This document shows positions 1 to 7,348 of a stretch of 19,744 bases of DNA, in pieces; within the stretch, counting starts at the first letter, position 1, and every line of letters begins with the position of its first letter. The translations under genes and the position numbers were made by a program. The DNA comes from CAUPWF01 sp964369425 (GTDB lineage Bacteria > Bacillota > Clostridia > Lachnospirales > Lachnospiraceae): the NCBI GenBank assembly GCA_964369425.1, contig CAYJGW010000047.1:1-19744 (forward strand). Direction: 5' to 3'. The notes under the pieces were generated by a model. That model worked only from the letters and a program-made list of their open reading frames with translations, had not been told where the DNA came from and ran no database searches.

Positions 1-1547
1 TTGTTGGTCTATTAGCAGCGAAAGTAGCAGCTAGTATTGGAATGAACACTCGTAGTAAAATTTATGAAAAAGTTGTAAGCTTTTCAAATACAGAGATGGA
101 TAAATTCTCGACAGCATCATTAATTACAAGAAGTACCAATGACATACAACAAATCCAAATGGTAACCGCATTTATGCTAAGAATTATATTTTATGCGCCA
201 ATTCTTGGACTTGGCGGTGTATATATGATTGTACAGACAGGTGCAGACATGGAATGGATTATTCTTATTGCGCTTGCGGTAATTTTAATCTTTGTGGGAA
301 CATTGATGGTTCTAGCGTTACCAAAGTTTAAGGTAATGCAAAAATTAGTGGATAAGCTGAACCTGATTTCTAGAGAGATTTTAACTGGTTTATCAGTAAT
401 TCGTGCATTTGGACGAGAGAAAAGAGAAGAAGAACGCTTTGAAGCAGCAAACCAAGAATTAACAAAGAATCAATTGTTTGCCAACAGAATCATGGCATGT
501 ATGATGCCAGGGATGATGTTTATCATGTATGCTCTAATTATCGGAATTACATGGGTATCATCACAGAGGATCGATACTGGTGATCTGCAGATTGGAGAAA
601 TGACTGCATTTATCACATACTCTATGCAGATTGTAATGTCATTCCTAATGATTACAATTATGTCAGTAATGCTACCAAGAGCAGGTGTAGCGGCTGATCG
701 TATACAAGAAGTAATTAATACGGATGTGACAATTAAAAGCCCAGAGAAGCCAGCAGATATAAAATCAGACAAAGGAGTAATTGAATTCAAAGATGTAGAG
801 TTCCGTTATCCAAATGCTGAAGAAGATGCATTGAATCATATCAGCTTTACAGCAACACCAGGACAGACAACAGCGATTATAGGAAGTACCGGTTGTGGAA
901 AAACTACTTTAATCAACCTAATTCCAAGATTTTATGACTTAACAGGTGGAGAAATATTATTCGATGGAGTAGATGTGAGAAATATCAATCTTACAACACT
1001 GAGAGATAGAATTGGATTTGTTCCACAAAAAGGTGTATTGTTCTCAGGATCGATAGAGTCTAACTTGAAATTTGGTAATGAAAATGCCACTTTAGAAGAG
1101 ATAGAAGAAGCAGCAACGATTGCGCAAGCAAGTAATTTTATAGAAGAAAAGAAAAAGAAATACGAAAGTTCAATCGCACAAGGCGGAAGCAATGTATCAG
1201 GAGGACAAAAACAGCGTTTAGCAATAGCGAGAGCGATAGCAAAAAATCCACTGGTTTATATATTCGATGATAGTTTTTCAGCTTTAGATATGAAGACAGA
1301 TCGACTCCTTCGAGAAGCCTTAGAAGATAAAGTAAAAGATAAGACAGTTATTATTGTAGCGCAGAGAATCAGCACGATTATCAATGCAGAACAAATATTA
1401 GTGCTTGACGATGGGGAAATTGTGGGTAGAGGAACTCATAGCCAACTAATGGAGAGTTGTGAAGTGTATCAACAGATTGCAAGTTCACAGTTATCACAAG
1501 AAGAACTGGAAAGAAAGAGCAGTAAGGAGGGGCAATCAAATGAATAA
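1..1547 (+). CDS. Heterodimeric ABC exporter, subunit 1 (5' partial)
   Basis: This is a membrane half-transporter (transmembrane domain fused to an ATPase domain) of the multidrug/lipid exporter type. The reading frame is open from nt 3 to the left edge, so the true start lies outside the window and the ATG at 42 is internal. About 514 residues are visible. The transmembrane part comes first, followed by the nucleotide-binding domain. Walker A is GSTGCGKTT (nt 882-908), the signature is the canonical VSGGQ (about nt 1194-1208), and Walker B is LVYIFDD, where the usual catalytic Glu is replaced by Asp. That substitution marks the degenerate-site partner of a heterodimer, as in TM287/288-like exporters (family knowledge). 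The stop overlaps the next gene's start by 8 nt, and that gene carries the complementary defect, so the two products very probably pair. The substrate cannot be read from sequence. Confidence 0.93.
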   Translation, partial: VGLLAAKVAASIGMNTRSKIYEKVVSFSNTEMDKFSTASLITRSTNDIQQIQMVTAFMLRIIFYAPILGLGGVYMIVQTGADMEWIILIALAVILIFVGTLMVLALPKFKVMQKLVDKLNLISREILTGLSVIRAFGREKREEERFEAANQELTKNQLFANRIMACMMPGMMFIMYALIIGITWVSSQRIDTGDLQIGEMTAFITYSMQIVMSFLMITIMSVMLPRAGVAADRIQEVINTDVTIKSPEKPADIKSDKGVIEFKDVEFRYPNAEEDALNHISFTATPGQTTAIIGSTGCGKTTLINLIPRFYDLTGGEILFDGVDVRNINLTTLRDRIGFVPQKGVLFSGSIESNLKFGNENATLEEIEEAATIAQASNFIEEKKKKYESSIAQGGSNVSGGQKQRLAIARAIAKNPLVYIFDDSFSALDMKTDRLLREALEDKVKDKTVIIVAQRISTIINAEQILVLDDGEIVGRGTHSQLMESCEVYQQIASSQLSQEELERKSSKEGQSNE

Positions 1548-3381
1548 TGAGCAGAACAGTAGCAAGAATAAATCTGGATTTGGTGGCCCAGGAGGACCTG
1601 GCATGGCTCCAGTTGAAAAAGCAAAAGATTTTAAAGGGTCATTTAAGAAACTTTTAAAATATATGGGACAATTTAAAATTGCTATTATATTTACATTAGT
1701 GATAGCTGTACTATCTACAGTATTTTCTGTAGCAGGTCCAAAGGTAATGGCATATGCAACCAATGCACTTGCAGATGGAATGATGGATAAGATTAGCGGA
1801 GTGGGTGGAATCGATTTTGGCTATATAGGAATGATTTTACTATTCACACTTGGTATCTATCTGGTAAGCGCATTATTTAATTTCTTACAAGGAATCATCA
1901 TGACAGGGATAACACAGAAGATTTGTTATCGAATGAGAAAAGAAATATCAGAGAAGATTCATCGTATGCCGATGAAGTACTTTGAGAGTCGTACCTATGG
2001 AGAAGTATTATCAAGAATTACAAATGATGTGGATACAGTCGGAACTGGTCTAAACCAAAGTGTCACACAATTGATTACAGCAATTGCTACCTTAGTAGGA
2101 GTTATCATAATGATGTTCTCTATCTCGGCAACAATGACAGGGATTACACTTTTAATATTGCCGATATCCATATTGTTGATTTCAATGATTGTGAAGTTTT
2201 CACAGAAATATTTTAGAACGCAACAAGAATACCTTGGACATATCAATGGGCAAGTAGAAGAGACTTATGGCGGTCATTTGGTAATCAAAGCATTTAATCG
2301 AGAAGAGAATGTGGTAGAATCATTCAACAAAACAAACAATATTTTATATACATCAGCATGGAAATCACAATTCCTTTCCGGACTTATGATGCCAGCTATG
2401 ACATTTGTATCTAATCTAGGGTATGTAGGAGTTGCCATATCAGGAGGAATACTAGCAATCAATGGTGCAGTCAAAATTGGAGACATACAAGCATTTTTCC
2501 AATATATTAGAAACTTCACACAACCGCTTCAGCAGATGGCACAGATCATCACCCAGATACAGTCAATGACAGCAGCGTCCGAAAGAGTATTTGAATTTTT
2601 AGAAGAAGAGGAAGAAGAACAAACAGCAGTAAATCCAGTCACACTTGAAAAAATCGACGGAAGAGTTGCTTTTGAAGATATCAGCTTTGGATATGTAGAA
2701 AACCAGACAGTAATCAACCACTTCAGTGCAAATGTAAACTCAGGACAAAAGATTGCAATCGTAGGTCCAACAGGAGCAGGAAAGACAACAATTGTAAAAC
2801 TACTAATGAGATTCTATGATGTAAACTCAGGAAGCATCAAGATAGATGGTCATAATATCAAAGACTTTAATAGAAGAGAACTTCGTGATTTATTTGGAAT
2901 GGTATTGCAAGATACTTGGTTATTCAAAGGAAGCATCATGGAAAACATTCGGTATGGAAATCTAGATGCAACAGATGAAGAAGTAATCGAGGCAGCAAAA
3001 GCAGCACATGCACATCGATTCATTAAAACGTTACCAGATGGATACCAGATGGAACTAAACGAAGATGCCAGCAATGTATCACAAGGACAAAAACAGCTAA
3101 TTACGATAGCAAGAGCAATATTAGCAGATAATCCATTACTTGTACTAGATGAAGCAACGTCCTCCGTTGATACAAGAACAGAAGCAAGAATTCAAAAAGC
3201 AATGGATAACCTAATGGAGGGAAGAACAAGCTTCATCATCGCCCATAGATTATCGACAATCAAAAATGCCAATCTCATACTTTATATGAAAGATGGCGAT
3301 GTATTAGAGCAAGGAACACACGAAGAACTCTTAAATTACAATGGCAAATACGCAGAACTATACAACTCCCAATTTGCTTAA
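1540..3381 (+). CDS. Heterodimeric ABC exporter, subunit 2
   Basis: This is the second half-transporter of the exporter, 613 aa. The ATG at 1540 is chosen because AAGGAGGGG lies just upstream at 1524-1532, and a Gly/Pro-rich N-terminus followed by PVEKAKDFKGS is typical of this subfamily. A longer in-frame start at 1459 would lie deep inside the upstream gene. The transmembrane domain spans about residues 45-340. The ATPase domain follows: Walker A GPTGAGKTT (409-417), Q-loop Gln457, Walker B LLVLDE with a normal Glu (533-538), and D-loop SSVD. Its signature is VSQGQ (513-517) rather than VSGGQ. The altered signature complements the Asp-for-Glu change in subunit 1, giving one active and one degenerate ATP site. 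A strong terminator follows, so this gene ends the operon. Confidence 0.95.
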   Translation: MNNEQNSSKNKSGFGGPGGPGMAPVEKAKDFKGSFKKLLKYMGQFKIAIIFTLVIAVLSTVFSVAGPKVMAYATNALADGMMDKISGVGGIDFGYIGMILLFTLGIYLVSALFNFLQGIIMTGITQKICYRMRKEISEKIHRMPMKYFESRTYGEVLSRITNDVDTVGTGLNQSVTQLITAIATLVGVIIMMFSISATMTGITLLILPISILLISMIVKFSQKYFRTQQEYLGHINGQVEETYGGHLVIKAFNREENVVESFNKTNNILYTSAWKSQFLSGLMMPAMTFVSNLGYVGVAISGGILAINGAVKIGDIQAFFQYIRNFTQPLQQMAQIITQIQSMTAASERVFEFLEEEEEEQTAVNPVTLEKIDGRVAFEDISFGYVENQTVINHFSANVNSGQKIAIVGPTGAGKTTIVKLLMRFYDVNSGSIKIDGHNIKDFNRRELRDLFGMVLQDTWLFKGSIMENIRYGNLDATDEEVIEAAKAAHAHRFIKTLPDGYQMELNEDASNVSQGQKQLITIARAILADNPLLVLDEATSSVDTRTEARIQKAMDNLMEGRTSFIIAHRLSTIKNANLILYMKDGDVLEQGTHEELLNYNGKYAELYNSQFA

Positions 3382-3405
3382 CTATCTAGCCTTGCACTTT
3401 AAGCG

Positions 3406-3447
3406 AAAACCACCTCAGTAAGCTTGCTTACAAAGAGGTGGTTTTTT
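3406..3447 (+). terminator. Rho-independent terminator of the exporter operon
   Basis: CCACCTC (3410-3416) pairs with GAGGTGG (3435-3441) and is followed by six T. An inner stem, GTAAG/CTTAC, around a CTTG loop extends the hairpin. The A-run before the stem also pairs with the T-tract. Confidence 0.93.
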
Positions 3448-3458
3448 GATTAAAGTAT

Positions 3459-3782
3459 GAGGCGTTTAGCCTCAACGAGGAGAAAGAGCGAAGCGAATTC
3501 TACTCGTTGCAAGGATAGGTACTTACAAGGAGGCGTTTAGCCTCAACGAGGAGAAAGAGCGAAGCGAATTCTACTCGTTGCAAGNNNNNNNNNNNNNNNN
3601 NNNNNNNNNNNNNNNNNNNNNNNNNNNNNNNNNNNNNNNNNNNNNNNNNNNNNNNNNNNNNNNNNNNNNNNNNNNNNNNNNNNNGAGGCGTTTAGCCTCA
3701 ACGAGGAGAAAGAGCGAAGCGAATTCTACTCGTTGCAAGGATAGGTACTTACAAGGAGGCGTTTAGCCTCAACGAGGAGAAA
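3459..3782 (+). repeat. Tandem 71-bp structured repeats, interrupted by a gap
   Basis: A 71-bp unit repeats head to tail: one full copy at 3459-3529, 55 nt of a second at 3530-3584, the N gap, a full copy at 3685-3755, and a 27-nt truncated copy at 3756-3782. The copies I can compare are identical. Each unit starts with a small hairpin, GAGGC-GTTTA-GCCTC. A longer hairpin follows, with arms CAACGAG and CTCGTTG extended by AGAA/TTCT past one mismatch. There is no variable spacer, so this is not a CRISPR array. It holds no credible gene; the open frame across the gap is an artefact of the N run. Function is unknown. It could be a mobile intergenic repeat, a structured RNA or a protein-binding array. 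Confidence 0.9.
3585..3684. other. Scaffold gap of 100 N inside the repeat array
   Basis: Exactly 100 N lie between two repeat copies. The 71-bp phase before and after does not fit 100 nt (it needs 16 nt plus a multiple of 71), so the run is a placeholder. The gap probably exists because the assembler could not resolve identical repeats. The true copy number is therefore unknown. Confidence 0.95.
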
Positions 3783-3822
3783 ACGGAGCATTCAAAGAAT
3801 ATTTTTCATTTACGTTTATTTT

Positions 3823-3850
3823 TTGGTAAAGTTGGTAAAAATAGTATAAA
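3823..3850 (+). promoter_or_regulatory. Candidate sigma-A promoter of the sigma-factor gene
   Basis: TTGGTA (3823-3828), 16 nt, TATAAA (3845-3850). The -35 box matches consensus at only 4 of 6 positions. It lies between the last repeat copy and the ribosome binding site AAGGTGG (3861-3867). Confidence 0.4.
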
Positions 3851-3879
3851 TGAAATGAAAAAGGTGGTTGTAGTTTTAA

Positions 3880-4746
3880 ATGAAAGCAGACAACAAACCG
3901 GAAGAGCGACTTATCCAAGAAGATTCCGTAAAATGTTATTTAAAAGAAATTAGTGAGATTCCACTGTTGACAGTAGAAGAAGAGATAGAACTCGCACAAA
4001 AGATAGAGGTTGGTGATAGAGAGGCGAGGGAAAACATGATTAATGCAAATCTTCGACTAGTGACAAGTGTAGCAAAGAAATATGTAAACTCTTCTAGCCT
4101 CTCTATTCTAGATTTGATACAAGAAGGAAATATCGGACTTATGAAAGCAGTAGATAAGTTTGATTATCGAAGAGGATATCGTTTTAGTACCTATGCAACA
4201 TGGTGGATTAGACAAGCAATTACAAGATCAATTATAGACTTAGGGAAAACAATCAGAATTCCTGTTCATATGAAAGAACAGATGAATAAGATAGCAAAGC
4301 AGATTAAATTATTTTTACTAGAAAAAGGACGAGAGCCTTCACTGCGAGAAATTGCAATGTTATCAGGAGTAGCAGAAGATAAAATCAAAGATATACTTCC
4401 TTATTTTAGTGATATTGTTTCATTGGATATGCCTATTGGCGATTCAGAAGAAAAAGTGGTTATGGACTATGTTGCAGATGGAACTAGTACGGATCAATAT
4501 CAAATGATAGAGATTCTAATCATGGGAGAAAAGGTAAATGAAATTTTAGAACAACTTTCGGAAAGAGAGCAGAATATACTAAAATTGAGATTTGGTTTTA
4601 TAGATGGTAAGATATGGACACTTGATGAAATCGGAAGAGAATATGAAGTTACAAGAGAGAGAATACGTCAGATAGAAGCAAAGGCATTAGAGAAGCTAGG
4701 AAATAAAAAAGAGGTGAAATGCCTCAAAACCTTCATAGAAGTATGA
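3880..4746 (+). CDS. RpoD-like sigma-70 family factor lacking region 1.1
   Basis: 288 aa. A sigma factor directs RNA polymerase to promoters. Region 1.2 is at about residues 12-45 and region 2 at about 57-127, including the -10-reading stretch STYATWWIRQAITRS. Region 3 is at about 136-210, with the finger-like SLDMPIGD, and region 4 is at about 222-275, with the -35-reading helix VTRERIRQIEAKALEKL. The DNA-contacting segments are almost those of housekeeping sigma-A, so it should read similar TTGACA/TATAAT promoters. It is shorter than a usual Firmicute RpoD (about 370 aa) because the acidic region 1.1 is absent. I infer a group-2 or accessory sigma rather than the main RpoD, but cannot exclude a compact RpoD. 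The start is supported by AAGGTGG at 3861-3867, although the spacing is long (12 nt). It stands alone between the repeat array and a hairpin. Confidence 0.9.
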   Translation: MKADNKPEERLIQEDSVKCYLKEISEIPLLTVEEEIELAQKIEVGDREARENMINANLRLVTSVAKKYVNSSSLSILDLIQEGNIGLMKAVDKFDYRRGYRFSTYATWWIRQAITRSIIDLGKTIRIPVHMKEQMNKIAKQIKLFLLEKGREPSLREIAMLSGVAEDKIKDILPYFSDIVSLDMPIGDSEEKVVMDYVADGTSTDQYQMIEILIMGEKVNEILEQLSEREQNILKLRFGFIDGKIWTLDEIGREYEVTRERIRQIEAKALEKLGNKKEVKCLKTFIEV

Positions 4747-4778
4747 GGTGGGACTAGGGTGATAACCTTAATCCCACC
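4747..4778 (+). other. Hairpin directly after the sigma-factor stop, no T-tract
   Basis: GGTGGGA (4747-4753) pairs with TCCCACC (4772-4778). Six further pairs lie inside, past one mismatch, closing on a GATA loop. The hairpin begins at the nucleotide after the stop codon. No T-run follows, so it is not a standard intrinsic terminator. mRNA 3'-end protection, Rho-type termination or a protein site are possible. Confidence 0.6.
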
Positions 4779-4830
4779 CACCTAGAAAGTGGATGAAAAT
4801 AAAGAGAAAATAAAGAAAAAGGCAGATAAT

Positions 4831-4851
4831 TCATGTACTCCATGATATAAT
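4831..4851 (+). promoter_or_regulatory. Extended -10 promoter with overlapping inverted repeat
   Basis: TGATATAAT (4843-4851) is a perfect extended -10 element, with no good -35 seen. TCATG-tactc-CATGA (4831-4845) is an inverted repeat whose right arm overlaps the TG of the extended -10. That position suits a repressor. It drives the membrane-protein gene 55 nt downstream. Confidence 0.6.
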
Positions 4852-4905
4852 GTAAAGAGATGAAGAAGATAAGCATCGCAAACATTGATTGAGGAGGTAC
4901 AATTA

Positions 4906-5604
4906 ATGGAGAAAAAAAGTAAAAATCAAGCACTATTTATTGTTACGATTATAATCACTCTTATAATGGGAATATATATGGTGTGGCTTAATATAGTATA
5001 TGGTGAAAGTCTTTTTGAACTATTACTAATAAATCAATTTGTATTCTTTGTTTTGCCAATAGTACAAATAATCAAAAAGGCAAAAATGAACAACCTTGAT
5101 TACGAAAGACTATGTAGTAATAAACGAATTATTTTAGAGGGATTTGTGCTAGTATTGATGACTGCTTTTGTAATTTGGTTCCTATATGTGAAGGATTATT
5201 CTATTTTGGATGCATTATATCTGTTGTTATATTTAATAATGTTAGGTATAGAACTTATCTATAAGATTAGTGGTAAGAAAACAAAAGAGAATGATTTGCA
5301 CCAGACACTAATCCAAGTCCTTATAGGTGTAATTCTTATTATGGTTATCGCTGTCTCTTATGTACATATAATTATTCAGCCAATGACCGTTCAGCAAGCT
5401 CATGAATTGATAGATTCCACCTATGATGAGAATACGTATGAATACATGGGGCACACAGATGTATGGTTTTCAGAAGAAGGTGTTCAAATAGGGCGAGAAA
5501 CATATCAATACGGTGTATACATATTTGTGAATCAGATTGGCGATACGGTTGGAGTTGCGGTAGATGAAGGAAAGATTATAGAAGGAAATTATTTTGTTCG
5601 ATAA
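4906..5604 (+). CDS. Uncharacterised five-helix membrane protein
   Basis: 232 aa, not recognised. ATG 4906 is preferred over an in-frame TTG at 4885 because GAGGAGG (4891-4897) sits 8 nt before it and would lie inside the longer form. Five hydrophobic segments are visible at about residues 9-31, 36-56, 75-95, 99-121 and 134-157. A short basic loop follows helix 2 and another follows helix 4. The last 75 residues (158-232) form a soluble tail, probably outside the cell given the positive charges on the other side. The tail is rich in Tyr, Gly and acidic residues and ends with alternating hydrophobics (VYIFVNQIG, VAVDEGKI), suggesting a small beta-sheet domain loosely like PepSY-type tails. It is a single-gene unit with its own promoter and a terminator shared with pdxK. 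No function is assigned. Confidence 0.85.
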   Translation: MEKKSKNQALFIVTIIITLIMGIYMVWLNIVYGESLFELLLINQFVFFVLPIVQIIKKAKMNNLDYERLCSNKRIILEGFVLVLMTAFVIWFLYVKDYSILDALYLLLYLIMLGIELIYKISGKKTKENDLHQTLIQVLIGVILIMVIAVSYVHIIIQPMTVQQAHELIDSTYDENTYEYMGHTDVWFSEEGVQIGRETYQYGVYIFVNQIGDTVGVAVDEGKIIEGNYFVR

Positions 5605-5619
5605 AAAAGAAATTAAAAT

Positions 5620-5670
5620 AAATAAGAGCACAAAAAAAGTGATGGAAACGACTTTTTTGCGCTCTTATTT
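5620..5670. terminator. Bidirectional terminator between convergent genes
   Basis: AAATAAGAGC (5620-5629) pairs perfectly with GCTCTTATTT (5661-5670). An inner A-run/T-run stem (5631-5659) closes on a short loop. T-rich flanks on both strands suit termination both ways. The outer arm overlaps the pdxK stop codon. Confidence 0.88.
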
Positions 5671-6532
5671 ATGGTTTGATTAAAAGCATTAGATGTTTTT
5701 CGAAATTGACTCCTTCAATAAAAGGTATTTTTTCTGCTACAGAGTCTGCAATAGATGCATTGATGAAGTTTCCAGTAGTTTTTAAAATAGATTCAATGGA
5801 TTCTTCATTCAACAGACCACAAGCAACACAAGATGCAAATAAATCACCAGTTCCAGAGTAACTTCCTCCTAGTAGTGGGTAAGAAACATGAAACTCTTCG
5901 GTTGGAGAAACATAGGAGTTCCCAATGTACTCTTCTCCATTTGAGTCAAAATATCGGATTCCAGTAATCAATATTTTAGAAGGTCCTTCCGTACTAAACG
6001 TGCGTCCTAAGGCATGGATACGATTTAGATAATCCTCTTTGTCCGTTTCTTTTAGATTACGTGTCAATTCATCGTAAGAGACATCACAGAGTAAGCACAG
6101 CTCTGTAAGGTTAGGGGTAATTACATCTGCAATTTTTGCAAGTTCCACCATTTTATCTTTTAGACTCGGTGTAAACATATCATATTTCACACCATCATCG
6201 CCAAGCACAGGATCTACTAATAAAAAGTTTGATTCCGTTCGAAAAGATTGGATGAAACTTAAAACTTGGTCCAGTTGCTCTTCACAAGATACAAAACCTG
6301 TATAGATGCCATCAAAGGAAACATCCAATTGCTCCCATTCACTTTGAATGTGTTTCATATGTTTTGAAAAATCATAACAGTAGTAGCTTGAAAACCCTGT
6401 TTGAGAACTGAGAATAGAAGTCGGAAGAGGACAAGCATGTATTCCCATTGCTGAACTAACAGAAATAGCTGCTGTTAAAGAACAACGTCCAAAACCTGAT
6501 AAATCATTTATAATTGCTAATTTTTTTGCCAT
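5669..6532 (-). CDS. pdxK: Pyridoxal/pyridoxamine kinase (PfkB/ribokinase fold)
   Basis: 287 aa, the usual length. It phosphorylates pyridoxal, pyridoxamine or pyridoxine with ATP to salvage vitamin B6 as pyridoxal phosphate, in the cytosol. The N-terminus INDLSGFGRCSLTAAI and PLPTSILSSQTGF are hallmarks of the PdxK/PdxY group. VDPVLGDDG (106-114) and ITPNLTE (138-144) line the nucleotide and Mg sites. GSYSGTGDLF holds the anion hole and the catalytic Asp230. The start is supported by AGAAAGG seven bases upstream on the minus strand. It is transcribed alone from a likely promoter at 6594-6565. Phosphorylases use pyridoxal phosphate, so proximity to glgP is suggestive, but the genes are not co-transcribed. 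Substrate preference among the B6 forms cannot be told from sequence. Confidence 0.93.
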   Translation of the reverse strand: MAKKLAIINDLSGFGRCSLTAAISVSSAMGIHACPLPTSILSSQTGFSSYYCYDFSKHMKHIQSEWEQLDVSFDGIYTGFVSCEEQLDQVLSFIQSFRTESNFLLVDPVLGDDGVKYDMFTPSLKDKMVELAKIADVITPNLTELCLLCDVSYDELTRNLKETDKEDYLNRIHALGRTFSTEGPSKILITGIRYFDSNGEEYIGNSYVSPTEEFHVSYPLLGGSYSGTGDLFASCVACGLLNEESIESILKTTGNFINASIADSVAEKIPFIEGVNFEKHLMLLIKP

Positions 6533-6564
6533 AATATTACCTTTCTAATTATAAAACTCTATCA

Positions 6565-6594
6565 ATCATAACACATTACCAACCACTTGTTCAA
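6565..6594 (-). promoter_or_regulatory. Candidate promoter of pdxK
   Basis: On the minus strand, TTGAAC (6594-6589), 18 nt, TATGAT (6570-6565). The -35 is 4/6 and the -10 is 5/6 of consensus. The distance to the pdxK start is about 33 nt. Confidence 0.5.
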
Positions 6595-6604
6595 TAAAAT
6601 CAAG

Positions 6605-6624
6605 AACACTTTTATTCAAGTGTT
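6605..6624. repeat. Inverted repeat between divergent promoters
   Basis: AACACTT (6605-6611), six-nt spacer, AAGTGTT (6618-6624); the arms are perfect. It lies just upstream of the pdxK -35 and 14 bp before the -35 of the DUF3990 module, so it could serve either side as a regulator site. No T-tract and no transcript through it is evident. Confidence 0.55.
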
Positions 6625-6637
6625 AAGAAAACATCGC

Positions 6638-6666
6638 TTGACGCTATATCGCTGTGGCGATACAAT
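6638..6666 (+). promoter_or_regulatory. Strong promoter with palindromic operator, DUF3990/HTH module
   Basis: TTGACG (6638-6643), 17 nt, TACAAT (6661-6666): 5/6 in each box at ideal spacing. A perfect inverted repeat, TATCGC-TGTG-GCGATA (6647-6662), fills the spacer and covers the first two bases of the -10. A third half-site, ATCGC, lies at 6633-6637 against the -35. Binding there would block polymerase. The obvious candidate is the HTH protein encoded downstream. Confidence 0.75.
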
Positions 6667-6688
6667 GAAATAAAGTGAGGTGTAACAT

Positions 6689-7348
6689 ATGAATAGGATA
6701 TTATATCATGGTTCGGAAACAATAATTAAAAACCCTACATTTGGTAAAGGTTCGATTAATAATGATTATGGTAGAGGTTTTTACTGTACAGAAGAAATCG
6801 AACTTGCTAAAGAATGGGCATGTGCAAAAAATACTGATGGATACGTTAACATTTATGAACTTGATATGTCAGACCTTAATGCACTCTACCTTAATGATGA
6901 TAAATACAGTATTTTGCACTGGCTTGCCATACTTGCAAAGCATAGAACCTATTGGGAACGTGGAAGTATTTCAGAAACTGCAAAAAAATTTATTGAAGAA
7001 AATTATTGTATAGATTTATCCCCTTATGATTGCATTATTGGATATAGAGCTGATGATTCATACTTTTCATTTGCACAAGATTTCGTTTCAGGCGCAATAT
7101 CGATTAGCAAATTATCGGAGGCTATGTATTTGGGAAAACGTGGGGAGCAGATAGTATTAAAAAGCAAAAAGGCTTTTGATAAGCTTGAGTATTTAGGTTT
7201 TGAACCTGCACAAAAAGAAGAATATTTCGCTAGAAAAGATGCGCGTGATAAAATAGCAAGGCGAGAATATAGAAAAAGTAAAAATACTGCACCAAGTGCT
7301 AATGATACGTTTATTATTGATATTATGAGAAATGGTGGTGAGTTTTAA
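6689..7348 (+). CDS. DUF3990-like protein, possible ADP-ribosyltransferase toxin
   Basis: 219 aa. The N-terminus LYHGS (5-9), followed by DYGRGFYCTEE (26-36), YDCIIGYRADD (113-123) and GEQIVLKS (152-159), matches the DUF3990 pattern as I know it. Its His, Gly-rich Tyr and Glu/Gln motifs resemble the H-Y-E/Q order of ADP-ribosyltransferases. By that reading His7, Tyr32 and Glu153 or Gln154 would line an NAD pocket; this is inference. No signal peptide or membrane helix is seen, so it is cytosolic. The C-terminus (178-200) is strongly basic. A GTGAGGTG ribosome site precedes ATG 6689. The gene overlaps the next by 1 nt (TAATG) and shares its promoter. Gly codons favour GGT, whereas neighbours favour GGA, a soft sign of transfer. 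Toxin of a reversed-order toxin-antitoxin pair is my leading reading. An enzyme acting on a phage or host target is the alternative. Confidence 0.75.
   Translation: MNRILYHGSETIIKNPTFGKGSINNDYGRGFYCTEEIELAKEWACAKNTDGYVNIYELDMSDLNALYLNDDKYSILHWLAILAKHRTYWERGSISETAKKFIEENYCIDLSPYDCIIGYRADDSYFSFAQDFVSGAISISKLSEAMYLGKRGEQIVLKSKKAFDKLEYLGFEPAQKEEYFARKDARDKIARREYRKSKNTAPSANDTFIIDIMRNGGEF

Noticed and set aside
3578..3766. Open reading frame spanning the first N run
   Set aside because: It exists only because N codons do not create stops; the flanks are 71-bp repeats with no coding signal.
3459..3782. CRISPR array
   Set aside because: The units are identical over the full 71 bp with no variable spacers, and no cas gene is nearby.
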